Assembly (NCBI GenBank): GCA_965653565.1
Contig: CBFHAI010000022.1
Coordinates: forward strand, 6,896 to 70,895
DNA: 64,000 nt
Source: JALCLA01 sp965653565
Lineage (GTDB): Bacteria; Pseudomonadota; Gammaproteobacteria; Xanthomonadales; Xanthomonadaceae
Direction of reading: 5' to 3'
The notes under the pieces were generated by a model that saw only the letters and a program-made list of their open reading frames with translations, was not told the origin of the DNA and ran no database searches. A program made the translations under genes and the position numbers. Within the stretch, counting starts at the first letter, position 1, and every line of letters starts with the position of its first letter. This document shows, piece after piece, positions 42,423 to 50,743 of the stretch.

Positions 42423-42868
42423 CGGCCGCCCGCGCGCACGGATCGCGCGCACCGCAGGTCGTCCTCGACACTAACGTCGTGCTGTCGGCGCTGCTGTTTC
42501 CGGGCCACACCAGCGTCCTGCTGCGCCGCGCCTGGCAGCGCGGCGCCGTCGTCCCGCTGGTCAGCGCAGCGACCGCGCAGGAACTGATGCGCACGCTGGC
42601 CTACCCGAAATTCCGGCTCGATCCGGCCGACCAGCACGAACTGCTCGGCGACTACCTGCCCTACGCCACCGCGGTGCAGGTACCGCTGAAGCTGCCGGAA
42701 ATACCGCGCTGCCGCGACCCGTTCGACATCCCGTTCCTGCAGCTGGCCGACCTCGGCCGGGCCGACGCGATCGTGAGCGGCGATCGCGATCTGCTGTCGA
42801 TGGCGGCCGATTGGCGAGTGCCGATTCTCTCGCCGGCCGATTTCATCGATCGCTACCGGTTGCGCTGA
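42419..42868 (+). CDS. PIN-domain ribonuclease toxin
   Basis: A 149-residue PIN (PilT N-terminus) endoribonuclease of the PIN_3 type. Acidic metal-binding residues are visible: Asp17 in VVLDTNVVLSAL, Glu55 in AQELMRTL, Asp100/Asp103 in RCRDPFDIPF and Asp122/Asp124 in IVSGDRDLL. It starts with GTG overlapping the antitoxin stop; the first 12 residues are basic and poorly conserved. Probable RNase toxin held inactive by the AbrB-type partner. All catalytic positions are intact, so the module appears functional. Confidence 0.88.
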   Translation: MTAARAHGSRAPQVVLDTNVVLSALLFPGHTSVLLRRAWQRGAVVPLVSAATAQELMRTLAYPKFRLDPADQHELLGDYLPYATAVQVPLKLPEIPRCRDPFDIPFLQLADLGRADAIVSGDRDLLSMAADWRVPILSPADFIDRYRLR

Positions 42869-42871
42869 CGC

Positions 42872-43828
42872 TCAAAGCGACAGCCGCATCTTCACCTGCG
42901 CGGCGACGCGTTCGATTTCGCGCAGCGGTTGTACCGGCCACGCGGTGTAGTCGGCGCGCATCGGCTGCACGCGCCCCATCGAGACCAGTTCGCGCTGGAA
43001 GTTTTCGAGCTTGCCGCGCAGCGGACGATCGAGATGGCACAGCACGGGCACCGTCGTAGCGCACGCTTCGCTCAGCAGGTTCACCGAATCGGGCGTGACG
43101 ACGATGCGGTCGGCCCACGCCAGCAGGCCGGGATAAGGGTTCGGTCCATCGTCCGGGCCATGCCACTGCACCCCGGGCACGGCGCTGAATTCCGCGCGTG
43201 CGGCCTCGCGCAACCACTCGGGGCTGCGGCGCGAGGTGGTGATCAGCAGGCTGCCGCCGTCGCGCGTGATCCATTGTCCGAGCAGCGTCGCCAGCTGCCG
43301 CCAATAGCCTTCGCTCAAGCTCAGCGCGCTGTTGCTGCCGCCGAGCAGTACCGCGGTGCGCGGCCCCGGCAGCGCGGCGAACTGCGGCCAATCGACGCGC
43401 GCGCGCGCCAGCCAGGCATCGCCGACTTCGTGCAGCGAACCGCGCGTGTGGATGACGTTGTCTTCGTAGAGCCCGTCGTGCGCCGGCGCGATCACCAGGT
43501 CGAACAGGCGCGAGTCGATGCGCGGATCGAGAATCTGCACGGTGCGGCAGGCGTGGTTCGAGCGCCGCGCGAGCAACTGCAGGGCGAGCGCGGATTGCCG
43601 TCCGCAACCGATCGCCAGGGTCGGCAATTCGCCGCGCAAGCGCGCCGTGAAGTCGCTGCCGAAGGCGTATTGCGCGCCTTTGATGACGTGCGGCGCGAAC
43701 CAGCGCCAGGGCGGCCGCGCATTGAGGCGGAAAACATGCGGTTCGACGCCGAGCGCACGCGCCAGCGCAACGGCCTGACGCTCGTTGCCGGCGGCGCCGT
43801 CGGTGACGGCCCAGACTTCACCGTGCAT
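42872..43828 (-). CDS. ELM1/GtrOC1-type (mitochondrial fission ELM1 family) protein
   Basis: A 318-residue member of the PF06258 family, found in many Gram-negative bacteria near LPS genes. Typical blocks: VWAVTDGAAGNERQAVALAR at the N-terminus, TLAIGCGRQSA, ILDPR, VAPAHDGL-type IAPAHDGLYEDNVIHTRGSLH, LLGGSNSALSLSEGY, and a late VTPDSVNLLSEACATTVPV. The two-lobed pattern recalls GT-B glycosyltransferases, and a role in glycan or LPS assembly is suspected; the bacterial reaction is not established. It overlaps the LysR gene upstream by 11 bases and converges on the PIN toxin gene with a 3-base gap. Confidence 0.85.
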   Translation of the reverse strand: MHGEVWAVTDGAAGNERQAVALARALGVEPHVFRLNARPPWRWFAPHVIKGAQYAFGSDFTARLRGELPTLAIGCGRQSALALQLLARRSNHACRTVQILDPRIDSRLFDLVIAPAHDGLYEDNVIHTRGSLHEVGDAWLARARVDWPQFAALPGPRTAVLLGGSNSALSLSEGYWRQLATLLGQWITRDGGSLLITTSRRSPEWLREAARAEFSAVPGVQWHGPDDGPNPYPGLLAWADRIVVTPDSVNLLSEACATTVPVLCHLDRPLRGKLENFQRELVSMGRVQPMRADYTAWPVQPLREIERVAAQVKMRLSL

Positions 43829-44735
43829 TTTCGGCCTCGCGCAACGGACACAGGCGCGCCATGCGCTGTTGCAGGAATTCGACCAGCTGGCGCGTCTTCG
43901 GAATCACTTCACGCCGGCGCGGCAACACCGCTTTCATTTGCGGCTGCGGCAGGCGGTAATCGGGCAGCACTTCGATCAAACGTCCTTCGCGCAACTCGCC
44001 GGCGACGAGGAAATGCGGCAACACCGCGATGCCGTCGCCGGCCAGCGCGGCGTCGCGCATCACCGCCCCGCTATTGCTCGACAGCCGCGGATGCACCAGC
44101 ACGCGCACGCGTTCGCCTTCGTGCATGAAACGCAGTTCGTGTCCGCTTTCCGCATACAGATAGTGGATGACATCGTGCTCGCGCAGGTCGGCCGGCGTAC
44201 GCGGTGCCGAGCGGCGCTCCAGATAAGTGGGCGCCGCGCAACACACCAGATCGAAGCGGAACAAGGGCTGCTCCTCGAATTGCCCGGAGATCGCCGAGGT
44301 GTCGGTGATCACCACGTCGTAGCCTTCCTCGGCCGGGTTCACCGGCTGATCGTTGAGGATCAGTTCGATGGTGAGATCGGGATGCCGCGCGAGAAACTCG
44401 GCGAGCGCCGGACGCATCTCGAGAATGCCGAACGCGGTCGGACTGCTGATGCGCAGCAGTCCGCGCAACTGCAGCGCGCCTTCGGCGAGGCTGGCTTCGA
44501 GTTCATCGAGTTCTTCGACGATGCCGGCCACGCGCTGCCGATACAAACCGCCCGGCTCGGTGAGCCGCACCCGCCGCGTGGTGCGCACCAGCAACGGCAC
44601 GCCGAGCGCGGTTTCCAGCGCATTGATGCGCTTGGTGACCAGCGACTTCGGCAGCCCGAGCTGGCGCGCGGCTTCGGAAAAACTTTCGACATCGGCCACG
44701 CGCAGGAAAGTGCGGATGCTGGCGAGATGGTCCAT
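43818..44735 (-). CDS. LysR-family transcriptional regulator
   Basis: A 305-residue LysR protein. The winged helix-turn-helix is at 1-60 (FLRVADVESFSEAARQLGLP, SLVTKRINALETALGVPLL), followed by the effector-binding domain (about 90-290), of the CrgA/YafC-like subgroup. It is divergent from the pirin gene, and the spacer holds GTTCCCT-CGC-AGGGAAC, the palindrome such regulators use. It therefore probably controls the pirin-nitroreductase operon and itself. Confidence 0.93.
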   Translation of the reverse strand: MDHLASIRTFLRVADVESFSEAARQLGLPKSLVTKRINALETALGVPLLVRTTRRVRLTEPGGLYRQRVAGIVEELDELEASLAEGALQLRGLLRISSPTAFGILEMRPALAEFLARHPDLTIELILNDQPVNPAEEGYDVVITDTSAISGQFEEQPLFRFDLVCCAAPTYLERRSAPRTPADLREHDVIHYLYAESGHELRFMHEGERVRVLVHPRLSSNSGAVMRDAALAGDGIAVLPHFLVAGELREGRLIEVLPDYRLPQPQMKAVLPRRREVIPKTRQLVEFLQQRMARLCPLREAENAR

Positions 44736-44750
44736 GCCGGGCCTCGGATT

Positions 44751-44767
44751 GTTCCCTCGCAGGGAAC
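44751..44767. promoter_or_regulatory. Candidate LysR operator (GTTCCCT-CGC-AGGGAAC)
   Basis: A perfect 7-bp inverted repeat with a 3-base centre, 15 bases before the LysR start and about 84 bases before the pirin start, a usual place for an activator/autorepressor site. Confidence 0.6.
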
Positions 44768-44850
44768 GAGGAATTCGGTTCAATCGGGATTATCGCACGC
44801 GTCTTGCGTGGCTAGACTGCACGCCATCCGATCAATCACGAGGCTGCGAC

Positions 44851-45558
44851 ATGAGCATCACCGTTCGCCGGGCCGAGGAACGCGGGCCCACCCATATCGA
44901 CTGGCTCGACAGCCGGCACACCTTTTCCTTCGGCCACTATTACGACCCCAAGCACATGGGTTTCGGCCCGCTGCGCGTGATCAACGAGGATCGCGTGGCG
45001 CCGGGCGGCGGCTTCGCCACCCATTCGCACGCCAATATGGAGATCGTCACCGTGGTGCTGGACGGCGCGCTGTCGCACAAGGACAGCCTGGGCACCGGCT
45101 CGACCATCCGCCCGGGCGACGTGCAGCGCATGAGCGCCGGCTCCGGCATCGAGCACAGCGAGTTCAACGCCTCGAAGCAACAACCGGTGCATTTCCTGCA
45201 GATCTGGCTGCAACCGGCCGAACTGCATGGCGCGCCCGATTACGCGCAGGCCGCCTTCGATGGCGATGCCCGCCGCGGCAAACTGCAGCTGTGGCTGTCG
45301 CCCGACGGCGCCGACGGCTCGCTGCGCTGGCGCCAGGATGCACAGTTGTTCGCGGTGCGGCTGGGCGCGGGCGAGCGCGTCGAACATCGCTTCAAGCCGG
45401 GTCGGCGCGGCTGGGTGCAGGTCGCCAGTGGCAAGATCACACTCGACGGCAACCCGCTGCAGGCCGGCGATGGTGCCGCGGTGGCCGCGCATGAAAACAT
45501 CACGCTGGCCGGCAGCGGCAACGCGCCGGCCGAAGTGCTGCTGTTCGATCTGCCGTAA
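44851..45558 (+). CDS. Pirin family protein
   Basis: A 235-residue two-cupin protein. Metal ligands of the pirin cupin are present: His58 and His60 (HSHANME), His102 and Glu104 (GIEHSEFN). The opening FSFGHYYDPKHMGFGPLRVINED is the family signature. Bacterial pirins act as quercetin 2,3-dioxygenases or redox-linked regulators; the substrate is not known. GAGG lies before the ATG. It is followed at 52 bases by the nitroreductase-like gene, and is divergent from LysR. Confidence 0.94.
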   Translation: MSITVRRAEERGPTHIDWLDSRHTFSFGHYYDPKHMGFGPLRVINEDRVAPGGGFATHSHANMEIVTVVLDGALSHKDSLGTGSTIRPGDVQRMSAGSGIEHSEFNASKQQPVHFLQIWLQPAELHGAPDYAQAAFDGDARRGKLQLWLSPDGADGSLRWRQDAQLFAVRLGAGERVEHRFKPGRRGWVQVASGKITLDGNPLQAGDGAAVAAHENITLAGSGNAPAEVLLFDLP

Positions 45559-45610
45559 TCGCGGCAGGCCCGCCCTCCTCGTTGCATTCCGCTTTTCACT
45601 CAGGACCGCC

Positions 45611-46204
45611 ATGCTCGACGCAGCCGCACTCGATACCCTGTTCCGTACCGCGCGCACCTTCAGCGGCAGCCCCGACACCTGGCTGCCGACGCCGGTGAGC
45701 GAGGCCCAGCTGCGCCAGGTCTGGGATCTGGCGCGCATGGGACCCACCACTGCCAATTCGGGCCCGGCGCGCGTCGTGTTCGTCTGCACGCCCGAAGGCA
45801 AGGCCCGCCTGGCACCCGCGCTCGACGAAGGCAACCTGCGCAAATCGGTGGAGGCGCCGGCCACCGCCATCATCGGCATGGACCTGCAGTTCTACGACAA
45901 GCTCCCGTACCTGTTCCCGCACACCGATGCGAAAAGCTGGTTCGAGGGCAAGCCCGACCATATCCGCACCACCGCACTGCGCAACGCCAGCCTTCAGGGG
46001 GCCTACGTCATCCTGGCGGCGCGCGCGCTGGGCCTGGATTGCGGACCGATGTCGGGTTTCGACAATGCCAAGGTCGATGCCGAATTTTTCGCCGGCACCT
46101 CGATCCGCTCCAACTTCCTGGTCAACATCGGCTATGGAAACCGTGCCACGCTGCACCCGCGCAATCCGCGACTTTCGTTCGACGAAGCCTGCCGCATCGT
46201 CTGA
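45611..46204 (+). CDS. Malonic semialdehyde reductase / RutE-HadB-type nitroreductase
   Basis: A 197-residue FMN-dependent oxidoreductase. Signs of the RutE/HadB branch: LFRTARTFSGS near the start, the FMN phosphate-contact region MGPTTANSGPARVVFV, RNASLQGAYVILAARALGLDCGPMSGFD, and the C-terminal NIGYGNRATLHPRNPRLSFDE. Such proteins reduce malonic semialdehyde or related aldehydes/quinones. Without other rut genes nearby, a pyrimidine-degradation role is not supported; detoxification under the neighbouring LysR is plausible. Confidence 0.9.
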   Translation: MLDAAALDTLFRTARTFSGSPDTWLPTPVSEAQLRQVWDLARMGPTTANSGPARVVFVCTPEGKARLAPALDEGNLRKSVEAPATAIIGMDLQFYDKLPYLFPHTDAKSWFEGKPDHIRTTALRNASLQGAYVILAARALGLDCGPMSGFDNAKVDAEFFAGTSIRSNFLVNIGYGNRATLHPRNPRLSFDEACRIV

Positions 46205-46231
46205 TCCGCCCGTCCACGCAAGGAGATCCTC

Positions 46232-46816
46232 ATGATCAAGTCCCGCCTCGGCCTCGCCCTGCTCGCCGCCCTTTTCGCCGCTCCGACGTTCGCCGCGCCG
46301 GCGCAATACACGATCGACCCGAACCACTCGCAGTTGCACGTGCAGTGGACGCATTTCGGCCTGTCGAACATCCAGGCGCGCTTCAACAAGCTCGAAGGCT
46401 CGATCGTGTACGACGCCGAAAATCCCGCGGCTTCGTCGGTCGATGCCACGATCGCGATCGATTCGATTGATTCGGGCGTCGACGATCTCGACGCACACCT
46501 GCGCACCGACGAATTCTTCGACGCCGCGAAATTCCCGACGGCCACCTTCAAGAGCACCAAAGTCGCCGCCAGCGGCGACAAGAAGCTCAGCGTCACCGGC
46601 GACCTGACCGTGCACGGCGTCACCAAGCCGGTCACGCTCGATGTCACGATCAACCAGGTCGGCCCGCACGGCATGACCAAGAAGCCGGCCGCCGGTTTCG
46701 ATGCGACGACCACGTTGAAGCGCTCCGATTTCGGCGTGTCGATGTACGTACCGAACGTGAGCGATGAGATCAAGGTCACGATCACGATCGAAGCGACGGG
46801 CAAGCCGGCCGAATGA
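46232..46816 (+). CDS. YceI-family periplasmic lipid-binding protein
   Basis: A 194-residue exported lipocalin-like protein that binds isoprenoids in the YceI family. The signal peptide is 1-21 (ending TFA-AP). The mature start QYTIDPNHSQLHVQWTHFGLS is the family signature, followed by AHLRTDEFFDAAKFPTATF and GDLTVHGVTKPVTLDV. AAGGAG lies before the ATG. Its stop overlaps the start of the phosphatase gene by four bases. Confidence 0.94.
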   Translation: MIKSRLGLALLAALFAAPTFAAPAQYTIDPNHSQLHVQWTHFGLSNIQARFNKLEGSIVYDAENPAASSVDATIAIDSIDSGVDDLDAHLRTDEFFDAAKFPTATFKSTKVAASGDKKLSVTGDLTVHGVTKPVTLDVTINQVGPHGMTKKPAAGFDATTTLKRSDFGVSMYVPNVSDEIKVTITIEATGKPAE

Positions 46817-47328
46817 TCCGCACAGCCCTGCTGGCAGCGATCCTGCTGACGGTATCGGCGTCGGCCACGGCGTTGTCCGTGGTCGACTGCCAACTGGCCG
46901 CGCTGTATCTGGTGCGGCACGCGGAAAAGGCGACCGACTCGACCGACCCCGATGTGCCGCTGTCGGATGCCGGCAAGGTCACCGCCAATGCGTTGACCGC
47001 GTGGTTCGCCGAGCGCGAACTCGACGCCATCTACACCACGCATCTGCGGCGCACCCAGCAGACGGCGGCACCGCTGGCGGCGGCACGCGATCTCGATATC
47101 CGCGTGTTGCCCGCGTCCGACAGCGCGCGTCTGCTCGCCCGACTGAAAACCGCGCATTGCGGCGAGCGGGTGCTGGTAGTCGGCCACAGCAACACCGTGC
47201 CGGAAATCGCGGCGGCGTTCGGCGCCGAAGCGTTCGAAATCGGTGAAAGCGAATTCGGCTGGATCTACAGCAGGACCCTCGCCGATCCGACCTGGAAACG
47301 CGAGCGTTTCGTGTCCGCAGCCCCCTGA
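46813..47328 (+). CDS. Exported histidine phosphatase superfamily protein
   Basis: A 171-residue phosphatase with a signal peptide (1-20). Catalytic RHG-like motif LVRHAEKA with His36, and second catalytic His125 in VVGHSNTVPE; YTTHLRRTQQTA is the typical helix. Cysteines at 26 and 116 may form a disulfide in the periplasm. The gene start overlaps YceI (ATGA), so they are co-translated. Substrate unknown. Confidence 0.9.
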   Translation: MIRTALLAAILLTVSASATALSVVDCQLAALYLVRHAEKATDSTDPDVPLSDAGKVTANALTAWFAERELDAIYTTHLRRTQQTAAPLAAARDLDIRVLPASDSARLLARLKTAHCGERVLVVGHSNTVPEIAAAFGAEAFEIGESEFGWIYSRTLADPTWKRERFVSAAP

Positions 47329-47336
47329 AAACCGGA

Positions 47337-47359
47337 CGGCCGGGCCCTGCGCCCGGCCG
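47337..47359 (+). terminator. GC-rich hairpin after the phosphatase gene
   Basis: Stem CGGCCGGGC/GCCCGGCCG, loop CCTGC, 9 bases after the stop. Followed by CTTGCTAGAAT, so no T-run: a weak terminator candidate that abuts the next promoter. Confidence 0.4.
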
Positions 47360-47364
47360 CTTGC

Positions 47365-47370
47365 TAGAAT
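47365..47370 (+). promoter_or_regulatory. Candidate -10 box TAGAAT of the zinc-finger gene
   Basis: TAGAAT within TTGCTAGAATGG, 30 bases before the ATG at 47401; same core as before lpxL and the cyclase gene. No clear -35. Confidence 0.4.
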
Positions 47371-47400
47371 GGCCGCCTCGAAACACCGCCGGCCAATCCG

Positions 47401-47598
47401 ATGTCGCACGCCCCTGCGGGCCACCAGCCCGCCAACGCCCAGACCCGCTACGAAGTCTCGCGCGCCGACCTGCCGCTGTCGTGCCCGATGCCGTCGATGG
47501 CGCTGTGGAATTCGCACCCGAAGGTCTATCTGCCGATCGAGGCCGAAGGCGAATCCAAGTGCCCGTACTGCGGCGCGCAGTACGTGTTGAAAGACTGA
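47401..47598 (+). CDS. Zinc-finger (zf-CHCC, NDUFS6-like) small protein
   Basis: A 65-residue protein with the zf-CHCC pattern: CPMPSMALWNSHPKVYLPI then CPYCGAQYVLKD, giving the Cys, His, Cys, Cys ligand set (His in the NSHPKV segment). Eukaryotic relatives are complex I accessory subunits; bacterial ones are small zinc proteins of unknown role often found beside ilvE or LPS genes. Full length for the family. It precedes the glycosyltransferase cluster by 13 bases and is probably the first gene of that transcript. Confidence 0.9.
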   Translation: MSHAPAGHQPANAQTRYEVSRADLPLSCPMPSMALWNSHPKVYLPIEAEGESKCPYCGAQYVLKD

Positions 47599-47611
47599 TT
47601 CCGCCGCGCGC

Positions 47612-48724
47612 GTGGCGCACGCGCCCACCGTGATGCAACTGCTGCCGGCGCTCGAAGCCGGCGGCGTGGAACGCTCGACGCTGGAGATCGGCGCCGCCCT
47701 GGTGGCCGCCGGCGCGCGCTCGATCGTGGTGTCGGCCGGCGGCCGGCTGGTCGCGCCGCTCGAACGCGACGGCAGCGAGCATGTGACGCTCGACCTCGGC
47801 CGCAAATCGCTGCGCACCTTGCGGCACGTGACTTCGTTGCGGCGGCTGATCGAACGCGAACGTCCCGACATCGTGCATGCACGTTCGCGGCTACCGGCCT
47901 GGATCGCGCACTTCGCGCTGCGCGGCTTGCGCGGCAAGCGGCCGGCGCTGGTGACGAGCGTGCACGGTTTGAATTCTCCCGGCCGCTACAGCGCGATTCT
48001 GACCCGCGGCGAACGCGTGATCTGCGTGTCGGAAACGGTGCGGCGTTATGTGCTCGAACATTACCCCGACGTGGACGCGGCGAACCTGCGCGTGATTCCG
48101 CGCGGCATCGATCCGTCGGCGTTTCCGTTCGGGCATGCACCGAATGCCGACTGGCACGCACGCTTCGAGACCGAGTTTCCAATGCTGGGTGGCGGCAAAC
48201 TGCTGGTGCTGCCCGGGCGCGGCACGCGGCTGAAGGGCCATGCGCATGCGATCCGCTTGCTTGCCGCGCTGCGATCGCGCGGCGTCGATGCGCGGTTGCT
48301 GCTGCTCGGTGCCGACGAAACAGGCCGCGACAGCTATCTGCGCGAACTCGAGCAACTGGCAACGACGTTGCGCGTTCGCGATGCGCTCGCGATTTCCCCA
48401 TCGCGCGCCGATGTGCGCGATGTGCTGGCGATCGCCGATCTCGTGCTGCAGTTGTCGACCAAACCCGAAGCCTTCGGCCGCACGGTGGCGGAGGCCCTGA
48501 GCCTGGGGCGACCGGTGCTCGGCTTCGCTCACGGCGGTGTGGGGGAAATCCTGGCGCACCACTTCCCCGCCGGCGCGAGCCCGCTCGACGACATGAAGGC
48601 GCTCGCCGCGCGCGCCGTCGAACTGCTCGCCGCGCCGCCGCACGCAACGCCTTACTCCGGCCCGACACTCGCCGACATGCAGCGCGCCACACTCGCCGTC
48701 TATGCCGAGCTGGTTCATGACTGA
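47612..48724 (+). CDS. Glycosyltransferase family 4 (core/O-glycan assembly)
   Basis: A 370-residue GT-B enzyme. N-lobe opening VMQLLPALEAGGVERSTLEIG; the mid segment IPRGIDPSAFPF is the GT4 hinge; donor-lobe signatures LVLPGRGTRLKGHAHAIRL and KPEAFGRTVAEALSLGRPVLGF carry the E-x7-E pair that holds the nucleotide sugar. The GTG at 47612 is taken as start; ATG at 47633 is an alternative. It overlaps the ligase gene by 8 bases. Likely adds a sugar to the LPS core; donor unknown. Confidence 0.9.
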   Translation: MAHAPTVMQLLPALEAGGVERSTLEIGAALVAAGARSIVVSAGGRLVAPLERDGSEHVTLDLGRKSLRTLRHVTSLRRLIERERPDIVHARSRLPAWIAHFALRGLRGKRPALVTSVHGLNSPGRYSAILTRGERVICVSETVRRYVLEHYPDVDAANLRVIPRGIDPSAFPFGHAPNADWHARFETEFPMLGGGKLLVLPGRGTRLKGHAHAIRLLAALRSRGVDARLLLLGADETGRDSYLRELEQLATTLRVRDALAISPSRADVRDVLAIADLVLQLSTKPEAFGRTVAEALSLGRPVLGFAHGGVGEILAHHFPAGASPLDDMKALAARAVELLAAPPHATPYSGPTLADMQRATLAVYAELVHD

Positions 48725-49943
48725 CGCGCCGCACCGCGATCCGCGCGCGTGGTTGCTGATCGCCATTCCCTTGCTGTTGCCGTTCGGCAGCGCCTCGGAA
48801 CTGCCGATCCTGATCGCCGCTTCGTGGGCGATGGTTCTGATGGTGCGCGGGCGCATCGATTGGCGTGCGCCGGCGACGCGTCTGGCCTTGGCGTTGTTCG
48901 CAGCGTATTGGCTACCGGAACTGCTGTCCGCGCCGGACTCGTTCGCGCCGCGCAAAAGCTGGATCGAAGTGGCGGCGGATCTGCGCTTCGGTTTGCTGAT
49001 GCTGTTCGCGACGCTCGCGTTGCGCGAGCTGTCGCGCGTCCGTTTCGTGTTCGCCGGCATCGGCGTCCTGCTTGCCGCGTGGTGCATCGATGCACTGCTG
49101 CAGGCCGCAACCGGCTACAGTCTCGGCGGTGCGGCACGGGCCGATCGGCTCAGCGGCATTTTCGGCGACGGCAATCTGAAACTCGGCGGCGTGATCGCCG
49201 CGCTGTCGCCGTTCGCGCTGTTGCCGGCGTGGCGCCGATACGGCCTGCGTGGGGCACTGGTGGCGCTGGTGCCGATACTTGCCGTGATCCTGCTCGCCGG
49301 CGCGCGGGCGTCGTGGGTGGCGTTGGCGGTCGTGTTGGTCGCAATTTCATGGCGGCAGTTGGGACTGGGTCGCGGCAGCTTTGCGCTAGCGGGTTTGCTC
49401 GTCGTCTCGCTGGTCGCGGCCGTCGCCGCGCATCAGATGTCGCCGCGCTTCGCCGAGCGCATCGATCGAACTTCGGAAGCGCTGCGTGGCGATACCGCCG
49501 CGCTCGACTACGCGCTCGCCGGCCGTCTGCCGATCTGGCGAACCGCACTCGCCACCGGCGCAGCGCATCCGATCAATGGCGCAGGCGTGCGCGCATTTCG
49601 CTACGCCTATCCCGATTACGCCGCCGCCGATGACAAATGGGTCGATCGCGCACACGGCACCGGGGCCTTGCATGCGCATCAGTTGTTGCTCGAACTGTGG
49701 AGCGAAACCGGCAGCCTCGGTTTGCTGTGCTGGCTGCTCGGTGCGGCGATCGCGTTGCGCGCCTGGCGCGCCGCGTCGCCTGCCGCGCGCGATCGCGCCG
49801 CGGCGCCGGCGTATGCGCTGGTCGCGATGCTGTTCCCGATCAATACGCACTACGCGGTGTACTCGAATTTCTGGTCGGTGCTGCTGTTCGCGATGCTCGC
49901 GCTCTGGGTAGGTTCGTTGCATGCGCGCGAGGAAACCCGATGA
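48717..49943 (+). CDS. O-antigen ligase (Wzy/WaaL-type) membrane protein
   Basis: A 408-residue polytopic membrane protein with about 11-12 hydrophobic segments. The family core is AGRLPIWRTALATGAAHPINGAGVRAF, then a periplasmic loop with HAHQLLLELWSETGSLGLL carrying the conserved histidine of WaaL/Wzy-C ligases. Joins O-polysaccharide or oligosaccharide to lipid A-core at the periplasmic face; a polymerase role cannot be excluded. It overlaps the preceding GT4 gene and the following GT2 gene (ATGA). Confidence 0.88.
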   Translation: MTDAPHRDPRAWLLIAIPLLLPFGSASELPILIAASWAMVLMVRGRIDWRAPATRLALALFAAYWLPELLSAPDSFAPRKSWIEVAADLRFGLLMLFATLALRELSRVRFVFAGIGVLLAAWCIDALLQAATGYSLGGAARADRLSGIFGDGNLKLGGVIAALSPFALLPAWRRYGLRGALVALVPILAVILLAGARASWVALAVVLVAISWRQLGLGRGSFALAGLLVVSLVAAVAAHQMSPRFAERIDRTSEALRGDTAALDYALAGRLPIWRTALATGAAHPINGAGVRAFRYAYPDYAAADDKWVDRAHGTGALHAHQLLLELWSETGSLGLLCWLLGAAIALRAWRAASPAARDRAAAPAYALVAMLFPINTHYAVYSNFWSVLLFAMLALWVGSLHAREETR

Positions 49944-50707
49944 GCCGCGCGCCGATCTCCGCTGTCGTCACCACGCTCAACAACGCGGCCACACTCGAAG
50001 CCTGCCTCGCCAGCATCGCCTGGTGCGACGAAATCGTACTGCTCGATTCAGGCAGCGACGATGGCACGCTCGAAATCGCCGCGCGCCATGGCGCCCGCGT
50101 TTCGATCGAACCGTTCAAGGGCTACAGCGCGCAGAAGCAATCGGCGATCGACAAGGCCGCGCACGATTGGGTCTTGCTGCTCGATGCCGACGAACATCTC
50201 ACAGCCGCCGGCCGTGCCACGATCGAACGCGAACTCGCCGCGCCGCGTGCCGACGGCTATCGCCTGCCGCGCCAGGAATGGCTGTTCTGGCAATGGCCGC
50301 ACGCCGGAACGCGGCCGAACTGGCAGTTGCGATTGTTCCGCCGCAGCCGCGGCCGCATGAACGATGTGCCGGTGCACGCCGCGCCGGCAGTCGACGGTGC
50401 GCGCCTCGATCTCGATGCGCCATTCCGCCACTACGGTGAACCCGACCTCGCCACGCGTGTTGAAAAGGTCAATCGCTATTCAACCGGCCTGCTGGCGTCG
50501 AAACGCGACAAGCCGGTGCGCGCGATGGCGCTGCGGCTGCTGTTCTATCCGCCCTTCGCTTTCCTCAAGCTGTATCTTGGCAAGCGTTATTTCCTCAACG
50601 GCTGGGCCGGCTATTTCGCTGCCCGCACGCAGGCCTTCTACGCCTTCCTGAAATACGCCAAGCGGCTCGAACGCGAGCGCGTCCGCGACAAAAGCCCGCC
50701 GCCGTAG
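49940..50707 (+). CDS. Glycosyltransferase family 2, WaaE/KdtX-like
   Basis: A 255-residue GT-A enzyme. ISAVVTTLNNAATLEACLASI opens the fold; IVLLDSGSDDGTLEIA and the metal-binding DxD-like LLLDADEHL follow; GYRLPRQEWLFWQW and KVNRYSTGLLASKR are typical of WaaE/KdtX proteins that add a beta-glucose to the inner core. C-terminal aromatic segments suggest membrane association. GAGG precedes its ATG, which overlaps the ligase stop. Confidence 0.92.
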   Translation: MSRAPISAVVTTLNNAATLEACLASIAWCDEIVLLDSGSDDGTLEIAARHGARVSIEPFKGYSAQKQSAIDKAAHDWVLLLDADEHLTAAGRATIERELAAPRADGYRLPRQEWLFWQWPHAGTRPNWQLRLFRRSRGRMNDVPVHAAPAVDGARLDLDAPFRHYGEPDLATRVEKVNRYSTGLLASKRDKPVRAMALRLLFYPPFAFLKLYLGKRYFLNGWAGYFAARTQAFYAFLKYAKRLERERVRDKSPPP

Positions 50708-50743
50708 CAATTCTGCAACCTCCCGCGCCTAGCTTGGCGCGAC

